Shown here piece by piece: positions 1 to 4,786 of a DNA stretch of 6,710 bases. The stretch lies in the NCBI GenBank assembly GCA_022866195.1, contig JALHUF010000547.1, positions 1 through 6,710 on the forward strand, written 5' to 3'. The notes beneath the pieces are model-generated. The model made no database searches. It saw nothing but the letters and a program-made list of their open reading frames with translations, and was not told the DNA's origin. The position numbers and the translations under genes are program-made. The stretch comes from Terriglobia bacterium (lineage in GTDB: Bacteria > Acidobacteriota > Terriglobia > UBA7540). The stretch's first letter is position 1; every line of letters begins with the position of its first letter.

Positions 1-46
1 AGCATCTATGGAGTAGGAAAGCGGCAACCGGCGGCTGAGACATGAG

Positions 47-76
47 ATTATAACAGCGGGCGGGAGAAGTCTTCAG
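47..76 (-). promoter_or_regulatory. Leftward promoter with extended -10
   Basis: Read on the minus strand, the stretch contains TGTTATAAT, a perfect extended -10 element (TG, one base, TATAAT; TATAAT lies at 47-52). Upstream, CTGAAG at 71-76 is a weak -35 at 18-nt spacing, which an extended -10 can tolerate. Transcription would begin near position 40 and run out of the left edge, so the gene it would serve is outside the window. It lies just beyond repeat copy 1 and could also be part of that element's surroundings. This rests on motif match only. Confidence 0.35.
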
Positions 77-83
77 GAATTTT

Positions 84-207
84 GCGGGTGGCGCATACAT
101 TGCCTTTCATGTATGCGCCCCACGAACACGCGCAACCCGTCAGCCGACGGGTCACCGCGTCCTATCCATGGCTTGTCCTGGCTTCTTAACGGTCCCGCAA
201 GGCGGGA
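84..207. repeat. Three-hairpin intergenic repeat, copy 1
   Basis: This is the first of two copies of one element; the other is at 1056-1171. It has three consecutive inverted repeats. Hairpin 1 pairs 90-100 with 109-119, a perfect 11-bp stem with an 8-nt loop. Hairpin 2 pairs 135-141 (ACCCGTC) with 146-152 (GACGGGT) around the loop AGCC. Hairpin 3 pairs 193-198 (TCCCGC) with 202-207 (GCGGGA). Positions 115-167 are identical to 1081-1133, and 168-194 match 1134-1160 at 23 of 27 bases. The upper stem of hairpin 1 and all of hairpin 3 differ from the other copy yet stay paired. On the minus strand the element follows the RDD gene by about 200 bp. From 208 to 403 I see no gene, only a small hairpin at 239-252. 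Confidence 0.85.
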
Positions 208-403
208 TGTCGGCGCCACCCGCGACACGACTGCTGCAGGCGCGTCAGCGCCAGCCGCCGTTTTCGACCCGCGATATCCTTTGCTCGCAACCAAATACCC
301 AAATGCGCGCGCATACAGTCAGAGCGCAGCGAGCGGTGTCGGCTTCGGCGGAGTGTAAGCGTCGCAGGCGCTGTCCGCGTCTCAGCGGATTGCCCGGCGC
401 GCG

Positions 404-844
404 TCAGGGAGTCTTGACTACGACTGTGTCCGTCCAATCATCGTGCCAGCAGCCCTTGGTGTCGCTAATCCAAAAACCGCTTAATGCTTCAAAGGGCACA
501 AAGCGACTCAGGGTGCGCAGTGCGATGGTCCCTGCGCTCGGCTTCTCACCTTCTCGAGTGACGACCTTGGTCCCAGTGATGAACTTGCCCAGTGTCCTAC
601 CTAAGGCCATCTCAAGGATAAAGTAGTACAGGAACCACCACACAAGGAGGATCACTGTGCCCGGAGCGTCCTCCCAGATGTCCACATGGAAGCGATGCTT
701 GATTGGATGAGCGGACACAGACAGTATCAGGAAGAAACCACCAAAGACCACTAAGAGATAATCCACGACCCAGTTGATGAACCGCGTTCCTCTCGATGCT
801 CTAGGATGTGAGCCGACCATTCCGGTGTTTTCTTTCATGTTCAT
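404..844 (-). CDS. RDD family small membrane protein
   Basis: This encodes a 146-aa inner-membrane protein of the RDD family. The role of most members is unknown; some are implicated in ion or solute transport. The N-terminal segment has Arg21 followed by a hydrophobic stretch with Asp28 (RFINWVVDYLLV), which corresponds to the R and D of the family signature. Two membrane segments are apparent, about residues 25-44 and 62-78. They are followed by the typical GRTLGKFITGTKVV motif (82-95) and a C-terminal WHDDWTDTVVV, resembling the HDRLTGTVVV ending of other members. The start is supported by AAGGAG about 9 nt upstream; a second ATG two codons in is possible. Codon use is visibly less GC-rich than in the genes to the right, which fits acquired DNA. 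It stands alone, with a copy of the three-hairpin repeat on each side. The family call is confident; the substrate is unknown. Confidence 0.85.
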   Translation of the reverse strand: MNMKENTGMVGSHPRASRGTRFINWVVDYLLVVFGGFFLILSVSAHPIKHRFHVDIWEDAPGTVILLVWWFLYYFILEMALGRTLGKFITGTKVVTREGEKPSAGTIALRTLSRFVPFEALSGFWISDTKGCWHDDWTDTVVVKTP

Positions 845-1055
845 CTTGTTTCTCTCCTTTAATCTACCCGCTTTTCACCAAAGTTATGCTCAAAAGAGAG
901 ACTTGCACTAACATTTCAGAGACTATCTCCTTTCTCGGCTCAGCTCTTCCCGATGCCTACGACCTCCCGAAGGCCTCGGAGTTCCGAGTCGTTCTTGGCA
1001 CAAAGCGAGGTAGCGCAGAGTTTCGCCTCTCAGAAACGCTGCGGCTCGCCTGATC

Positions 1056-1171
1056 GCGGGTGGCGCCCCGATGCATCGGGGCGCCCCACGAACACGCGCA
1101 ACCCGTCAGCCGACGGGTCACCGCGTCCTATCCCTGGCCTGTTCTGGCTTCTTGACGGTCGCCGGCTGGCG
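1056..1171. repeat. Three-hairpin intergenic repeat, copy 2
   Basis: This is the second copy of the element at 84-207, in the same orientation and offset by 966 bp. Hairpin 1 is a perfect 24-bp palindrome (1062-1085, GGCGCCCCGATG and its complement), whereas copy 1 has a different upper-stem sequence. Hairpin 2 (1101-1107 with 1112-1118) is identical to copy 1. Hairpin 3 pairs 1160-1163 (CGCC) with 1168-1171 (GGCG), again with different bases from copy 1. The flank GCGGGTGGCGC (1056-1066) is also shared with 84-94. On the minus strand it begins about 20 bp after the end of the DUF2442 gene and lies about 210 bp before the RDD start. The 845-1055 gap shows no convincing gene. Confidence 0.85.
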
Positions 1172-1190
1172 CGTCGGCTCCATTTGCTGC

Positions 1191-1436
1191 CTATACCGTA
1201 ACGCGCACGTTATCGTGCAAGAACTCGGGCGCGAAGTCGGCCCCATTCGGCCAAACGAGCGTGTGAAACTCAGGATGAACCTGGAACTGCCTGTATACCG
1301 CGGGATCGCGCTACGGTTCGAAGATGGGGCCGCGGAGCGCGGGCGCCAGATCGATCTCGCCGCACGTCCCGTCGCGAAAGCGGAGCCACACGACGTGGCC
1401 GGCCACATAACGCGCCTCGACAATGTGATAGTCCAT
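1191..1436 (-). pseudogene. DUF2442 protein gene with internal amber stop
   Basis: From the ATG at 1434-1436 the minus strand reads MDYHIVEARYVAGHVVWLRF, then RDGTCGEIDLAPALRGPIFEP to codon 41, then TAG at 1311-1313. The same frame continues as RDPAVYRQFQVHPEF and TLVWPNGADFAPEFL and ends at TAG 1191-1193. Both halves match the DUF2442 family, whose members are about 80 aa and typically carry EARY, LRFxDG, GEIDL, FRQFxVxPE and VWPNGAD(F/L)APEF. The total of 81 codons is full family length, so the stop at codon 42 interrupts an otherwise intact gene; most members have Leu or a similar residue there. GGAG lies 8 nt before the ATG. DUF2442 genes often sit beside DUF4160 genes and have been suggested to be toxin-antitoxin-like; no DUF4160 gene is seen here. 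A base-call error is the main alternative to true decay. Confidence 0.8.
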
Positions 1437-1502
1437 GCTCCTCACTCCAGTGCGTGGCCACGCTCAATCGTGCTGCCAATGACCGTGGGCTTTTCGCATC
1501 GA

Positions 1503-1937
1503 CTACGGCCTAACCTCACGGGATGACTTCTCCCGTGCCCTGACTAAGCTATCCCTGAGTTCCTGAGGTATCTCGGCACAAATAAATTCGATTTCCCGCG
1601 GAACTCTTCCCCCCTCTCGCTCCTTCGTGCATTGGTCAAACATGTCCTGCTCAGTTAGGACAACTAGCTTTCGCTTCGCCTCGACAAGCATTAGAAACAA
1701 GATATCCGACCGTATCTTGTGGAGTTTCCCGATTGCGAGGTTGCCGCCTGCGGTTCTTGCTCCACTGGTGGAGATCACTGCGACGATGTCCCGACTGACA
1801 CTGACCGCATCGAAGTCGTACACGCCGCCAGAGGTTAGGCGGAGTCTCTCGCGCGAAAAGGATGCTCCAAGCTGCGACGGCATCCAGTTCTCGCGAACCC
1901 AATCTTCAACTTCAAGCTGAACTCGTGTATCAGCCAT
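1503..1937 (-). CDS. Uncharacterised 144-aa protein, possible nuclease-like fold
   Basis: This is a 144-aa soluble protein with no signal peptide or membrane segment. I recognise the general pattern but not a named family. A basic, Trp-containing N-terminus (VEDWVRENWMP) leads to a beta-rich core with GGVYDFDAVS (37-46) and IVAVISTSGARTAGGN (51-66). A helix with regularly spaced Lys/Arg (GKLHKIRSD, 70-78) and a strand LVVLTEQDM (91-99) follow. The acidic DFD, the next strand and the basic helix could be laid out like a PD-(D/E)xK nuclease core, but a clear ExK motif is missing, so this is only a guess. GGGGAGG lies about 9 nt before the ATG, and an attC-like inverted repeat ends 19 nt before it, the arrangement of an integron cassette gene. 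It lies 66 nt upstream of the DUF2442 gene and may be co-transcribed with it. Start and length look sound; function is unknown. Confidence 0.75.
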   Translation of the reverse strand: MADTRVQLEVEDWVRENWMPSQLGASFSRERLRLTSGGVYDFDAVSVSRDIVAVISTSGARTAGGNLAIGKLHKIRSDILFLMLVEAKRKLVVLTEQDMFDQCTKEREGGRVPREIEFICAEIPQELRDSLVRAREKSSREVRP

Positions 1938-1956
1938 GGGCTGCTGCCTCCCCGAC

Positions 1957-1997
1957 GGTTAACTCCTGTTCAGGCCGAGCCGCCTTAACTGTTAGCC
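1957..1997 (-). other. attC-like nested inverted repeat
   Basis: On the minus strand the order is GGCTAAC, A, GTTAAGGC, a 6-nt loop, GCCTGAAC, AGGA, GTTAACC. The outer boxes (1991-1997 and 1957-1963) pair at all seven positions, one as G-U. The inner boxes (1982-1989 and 1968-1975) pair at seven of eight. This is the R''-L''-loop-L'-R' plan of integron attC sites, with outer boxes close to RYYYAAC and GTTRRRY, one mismatch each. The CAGGAGTTAA next to R' also matches my memory of the aadA attC site. Against it: the site is only 41 bp, its spacers are short, and there is no integrase in the window. An operator for the gene starting 19 nt downstream is the alternative. Confidence 0.4.
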
Positions 1998-2168
1998 CAA
2001 GGGCCTAAGACCAGGCACCCCCACGATTACGACGTGAATAGGTTCTCATTATAACGCCACTTATGATCTATCAGGCAAGTCGCCTCCATCTTCTTAGGGC
2101 GGCCGGTGGCCTCGCCGAACAGGTTGTTGAAAAAGGGTCAGGGGCTGTCATCCTGAGGAGTGAGGTAG

Positions 2169-2201
2169 CGCAGACCTGCTCTGCAGGTCTGCGGCCTTTT
2201 T
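2169..2201 (+). terminator. Terminator-like hairpin with T tract
   Basis: CGCAGACCTGC (2169-2179) pairs perfectly with GCAGGTCTGCG (2183-2193) around the loop TCT. GCC and then five T residues (2197-2201) follow. The 11-bp stem plus T tract has the form of an intrinsic terminator for plus-strand transcription. No plus-strand gene precedes it in the window, so it may instead be a dispersed repeat, or it may shield the downstream promoter from read-through. Confidence 0.45.
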
Positions 2202-2222
2202 ACTGAAAGAACCGCGGAGCTA

Positions 2223-2241
2223 CCTGCCTGCGGCAGGCAGG
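2223..2241. repeat. Palindrome CCTGCCTG-CGG-CAGGCAGG
   Basis: This is a perfect 8-bp inverted repeat with a 3-nt loop, 30 bp after the terminator-like hairpin. GC-rich palindromes of this form are common as dispersed intergenic repeats. There is no T tract, so it is not a typical terminator. Confidence 0.6.
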
Positions 2242-2379
2242 CAAATCAGGTCCGCGCTACACACTTTCTGAGCAGCGGGGCGTCACTGGGCCGGATAACG
2301 CCCTAGTCGGAAGGTGGTTTGCCCGAAGGGATCGGCCATGGTTCCAGACTCAAACTGACCCACCACCCTGCGGCCAACA

Positions 2380-2409
2380 TTGAAGCTCTCGGCCTTCCTG
2401 AGTTAGAAT
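2380..2409 (+). promoter_or_regulatory. Sigma-70-like promoter of zinc-ribbon operon
   Basis: TTGAAG (2380-2385) and TAGAAT (2404-2409) are separated by 18 nt and match the -35 and -10 consensus at four and five of six positions. Transcription would start near 2416, giving an untranslated leader of about 40 nt before the ATG at 2458. AGGAG precedes that ATG by about 8 nt. The agreement of promoter, ribosome site and ATG supports 2458 as the original start of the zinc-ribbon gene, rather than the later ATG at 2584. Confidence 0.5.
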
Positions 2410-2457
2410 GGCTTCCCCGTTGGCAAGGGGCGATTGTCTGAATGCAGGAGACCCTGT

Positions 2458-2568
2458 ATGGCCCTTATCCAGTTCACCAAGAACCACTCTGACCACTCCA
2501 CAGACAAAGGCTATCAATTCGAGTTCTTCTGCGACCGGTGTGGCAACGGGTTCATGTCCGAGTTCTAA
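2458..2568 (+). pseudogene. N-terminal fragment of zinc-ribbon gene, cut by ochre stop
   Basis: The ATG at 2458 opens a 36-codon frame beginning MALIQFTKNHSDHSTDKGYQ and containing FFCDRCGNGFMSEF, then TAA at 2566-2568. Without that stop the frame runs straight on (ASVTG, then MATSALRAAG at 2584) to the end of the zinc-ribbon gene at 3090, giving 210 codons. From memory, homologues in Acidobacteriota begin MALIQFT..., carry the CDRCG zinc knuckle and have SEFQ at this place, so TAA most simply derives from CAA (Gln) by one C-to-T change. The good promoter and AGGAG site belong to this fragment, which also holds the first Cys pair (residues 25 and 28). A sequencing error is possible. Confidence 0.7.
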
Positions 2569-2583
2569 GCCTCGGTAACGGGA

Positions 2584-3090
2584 ATGGCGACGAGCGCCCT
2601 GCGGGCTGCCGGCGACATTTTCGGCGGGGTGTTCGGCCGTGCCGGCGCCGGCGCGTATGAAATCCAGCGCGCCATTGCGGGCCCCGGGCACGACAAGGCT
2701 TTCCGCGAGACCATCGAAGAAGCCAAGCCCAACTTCCGCCAGTGCCCGAAGTGCGCCAAATGGGTCTGTGCGGCGTTGTGCTGGAACCAGAAGCGCGGGC
2801 TGTGCTACGACTGCGCCCCCAGCGTGGAGACCGAACTGGCGGCGGCCCAGGCGCAAGCGACCATTGAGCAGATCCAGGAAAAGGTCCGGCAGCAGGATCT
2901 GACCAAAGACATCGACCTGACCAGCGAAGCCGCGGCGCTCTGCCCCCATTGCGGTGCCCGCACCCAGGGAGCCAAGTTCTGTCCGGAGTGTGGCAAGCCG
3001 CTCCGCCCGAAGAACGAATGCCCACGCTGCGGGACCAAGGTTGAAGCTGGGGGGAAGTTCTGTCCTGAGTGCGGGGGAAAGCTGGCCTAG
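2584..3090 (+). CDS. Zinc-ribbon protein, C-terminal 168 aa of interrupted gene
   Basis: This is the open remainder of the gene that starts at 2458. Three parts are visible. A Gly/Ala-rich N-terminal segment (1-35) comes first. A Cys cluster follows, with CPKC (54-57), C62, C66 and CYDC (74-77). After a helical Gln/Glu-rich linker (80-115) come two zinc ribbons: CPHC (120-123) with CPEC (133-136), and CPRC (146-149) with CPEC (160-163). This is the double zinc ribbon type, probably cytoplasmic and used for protein or nucleic-acid contacts; no catalytic site is seen. ATG 2584 has only a weak upstream GGGA, so separate translation would be inefficient. The next gene starts 5 nt after the stop, indicating co-transcription and likely functional coupling. 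The ribbon assignment is firm; whether the protein is made is uncertain. Confidence 0.75.
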   Translation: MATSALRAAGDIFGGVFGRAGAGAYEIQRAIAGPGHDKAFRETIEEAKPNFRQCPKCAKWVCAALCWNQKRGLCYDCAPSVETELAAAQAQATIEQIQEKVRQQDLTKDIDLTSEAAALCPHCGARTQGAKFCPECGKPLRPKNECPRCGTKVEAGGKFCPECGGKLA

Positions 3091-3095
3091 CCTTC

Positions 3096-4496
3096 ATGCC
3101 CTCCTATTCCGGCAAGTTCCAATACCTGAGCGCCGACGGCAGCGCCGCGCAGGCTGGCACTTGCCAGGTGACGTTCGATGAGTCAACCCTGACCCTCGCA
3201 CCCACCGCCGGTGCCCCGCTCGCTTTCGACCTCGGCGACATCGACCTCTTCCAGCCCGGCGACTTCGAACTTACTCTCACGCTTTACACCGGAAAGAAAA
3301 TCCTGCTCAACCAGTTCGGCAAAGCCTTGCAGAATCTCGGCCACGATCTGCTGGAGGCTTACCGCCAGCGACTGGTCCAGTGCCTCCTGCTCGAAGACCT
3401 GGAAGAAACCACGCGGTTCGACGGCTTTGCCCAACCCAGTTCACCGGTATTGCCTGCCCGATCATTCTCGAGTCCGGCGGAGTTTCGCCTGTACCGAAGC
3501 AACCTGGCCGTCCTGCCTACGCTGGCGACGGGCTTTCAGTGGCGACTGGCAGACGTCGACGCCGTCAAATTCGACGAAGCCAGCTACGCCCTCGCCCTGG
3601 AATCCGGCGGCGAGCGCCTGACGGTGACCAAGCTCGCGAAACGCACGCGGGAATTCCGCGAACGCCTCGAAAATTCCGTAGCCCAGCTAAACCAGCACAC
3701 CGCAAACACGCTCCACGAAATCTTCCCTTTCCTTAATCCCGATCAGCTGCAGCAGGCCACACTGCTCATGCGGGAAGGCCACGCGGCCCCGCTCGCAGGA
3801 TTGAAAGCCATTCACCCGAAGACCGAACAAGCGCTGGTGGGGAACGTGATCGACGCAAAGCTGAAGCCTTACTTCGATGCCCTCATCAAGCACGTGCCGC
3901 CAGGCTGGGGCTATGCCGGCTTCAAGCTTATTCGCGAGGAAGAAGAGCCGGGCGAAACGGAGGCGGAACTGCCAGTCGAAGAACCCGTGACGGCTTCGGC
4001 CGGAGCCAACGAAGAACCGCAAGAGGAAGCGCCAGAGGAGCCCGCTCAGGAAGCCCCGGAGGAAGAAACTGGGAAACAGCCGATTCTTTATTGGTTCTTT
4101 TTCCCGCTGGCGACGAAGCCTGGAGCCAGGTTCCCGGGAAACCTGGTAGCTTGGGAGGCGACATCGAAGGGCGGTCGCGCCACTTATTTCTTCCGCCTGC
4201 TTCCCCGTGAGCAGGCGCGCGTGCTCGCGGACCCCTCCCAGGCGCCTGCGGCAGTCGATGCCGCCATCCGCCAATTGAACCGTGCCCTCGTCCTGCTCAA
4301 CTTTCGCCGCGAGCCGGTCTATCTCCCGGACGACTCCTTGGAGATGCAGCCGCGCTTCCGCCGCTACGCCATCGCCTGCCGTAAGATCCCCGAGCTGCGC
4401 CGCCTGCGCGCCTCTTTCCTCGGCCGCGCCGTCCACACCTCGCCCCAAGCCTGGAACAAACAGCTTGAGGCATTTCTGGCGAAGGCCGAAGTTTAG
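3096..4496 (+). CDS. Uncharacterised protein with tandem PH-like repeats and Glu/Pro-rich linker
   Basis: The product is 466 aa with no signal peptide or membrane helix, so it is probably cytoplasmic. I do not recognise a named family. Residues about 31-100 (LTLAPTAG, then FDLGDIDLF, then FELTLTLYTGKKILL, then a long helix) and about 131-200 (LAVLPTLATG, then RLADVDAVKF, then YALALESGGERLTV, then a long helix) look like two copies of one unit. Each has several beta strands closed by a helix, a layout like a PH or GRAM fold. A helical middle region follows, then a Glu/Pro/Ala-rich linker (about 281-327), then a mixed C-terminal domain starting ILYWFFFPLATKPG. The ATG at 3096, 5 nt after the zinc-ribbon stop, is preferred; an ATG at 3069 would overlap that gene by 22 nt. 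The tight spacing suggests the two products act together. Function is unknown. Confidence 0.8.
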   Translation: MPSYSGKFQYLSADGSAAQAGTCQVTFDESTLTLAPTAGAPLAFDLGDIDLFQPGDFELTLTLYTGKKILLNQFGKALQNLGHDLLEAYRQRLVQCLLLEDLEETTRFDGFAQPSSPVLPARSFSSPAEFRLYRSNLAVLPTLATGFQWRLADVDAVKFDEASYALALESGGERLTVTKLAKRTREFRERLENSVAQLNQHTANTLHEIFPFLNPDQLQQATLLMREGHAAPLAGLKAIHPKTEQALVGNVIDAKLKPYFDALIKHVPPGWGYAGFKLIREEEEPGETEAELPVEEPVTASAGANEEPQEEAPEEPAQEAPEEETGKQPILYWFFFPLATKPGARFPGNLVAWEATSKGGRATYFFRLLPREQARVLADPSQAPAAVDAAIRQLNRALVLLNFRREPVYLPDDSLEMQPRFRRYAIACRKIPELRRLRASFLGRAVHTSPQAWNKQLEAFLAKAEV

Positions 4497-4526
4497 ATTG
4501 GGCGTAGGGGGATTTCCCGCCATCAG

Positions 4527-4751
4527 TTAACGTAGCAAGCGCACGTGGAGGATTCTCGCCTTCGCCGGTAGCGCGATGTGCATCTCGTCGCCATTCAGGC
4601 GGCGAGTACGAACCCAGCGCTCGCCGTCGAAGGTATCCTCTTCGAGCGAGAGGATCTGCGCTTCGCGTGGCAACCCTTCGAGTTCCCGAAAGCTGACCTG
4701 GAATCCAGCGCCAACCACCACGAAATCGTCCATAGCGAGTTCGAGGATCAT
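4527..4751 (-). CDS. Stranded DUF5597-like C-terminal domain of a GH35 beta-galactosidase
   Basis: This 74-aa frame matches, by pattern, the extreme C-terminus of GH35-type beta-galactosidases (DUF5597). It has FVVVGAGFQVSF (10-21), ILSLEEDTFDGERWV (33-47), the characteristic RRLNGDE (50-56) and the ending LPAKARILHVRLLR, like the usual LPPGxxxxxRVxLYR. A full enzyme is around 500 aa or more; the catalytic barrel is missing, and the DNA where it should be is the lipoprotein gene ending at 4787. No good ribosome site precedes the ATG, and the frame stays open for some codons upstream (PRPAIFHRRRG). It is most likely a degraded remnant, left by a deletion or by insertion of the neighbouring genes. 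A small translated protein is possible. It is convergent with the 3096-4496 gene, 30 nt apart, with no clear terminator between them. Confidence 0.5.
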   Translation of the reverse strand: MILELAMDDFVVVGAGFQVSFRELEGLPREAQILSLEEDTFDGERWVRTRRLNGDEMHIALPAKARILHVRLLR

Positions 4752-4786
4752 GCCGCGCCTGCGGTGAAAAATGGCGGGGCGGGGAG

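Larger units (their letters stand above)
1998..2379. other. Non-coding stretch with hairpins
   Basis: I find no credible gene here. The region separates the minus-strand accessory genes from the plus-strand zinc-ribbon operon. It contains the phrase TCATCCTGAGGAG (2149-2161), which I recall as part of dispersed non-coding repeats in Acidobacteriota, followed by two strong hairpins listed separately. A 13-nt word, GAGGTAGCGCAGA, occurs at 2162-2174 and also at 1007-1019. Confidence 0.5.

Noticed and set aside
113..358. Open frames across repeat copy 1 (reading MRPTNTRNPSADG...) and the similar one across copy 2 at 1071-1526
   Set aside because: They translate the hairpin repeat itself or antisense of DUF2442; they are low-complexity, lack ribosome sites, and differ only as the non-coding repeat does.
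884..916. GTTATGC and CACTAAC as a second attC site before the RDD gene
   Set aside because: On either strand the GTT box comes before the AAC box, the reverse of attC order, and there is no inner stem.
1118..1479. Minus-strand open frames of 101 and 69 codons over the DUF2442 region
   Set aside because: They are off-frame shadows; the conserved DUF2442 residues lie in the third minus frame, which contains the amber codon.
1311..2568. Stop-codon reassignment or selenocysteine/pyrrolysine-type recoding
   Set aside because: The two interrupting codons are TAG and TAA, genuine genes here end with TAG, TAA and TGA, and no recoding structure was recognised.
2350..2949. A 199-codon minus-strand frame opposite the zinc-ribbon gene
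   Set aside because: It is antisense to the Cys-rich ribbons and the promoter, with composition typical of a mirror frame in GC-rich DNA.
3687..4523. A 278-codon minus-strand frame opposite the 466-aa gene
   Set aside because: It shows no recognisable domain, and the plus frame has coherent protein features and operon spacing.
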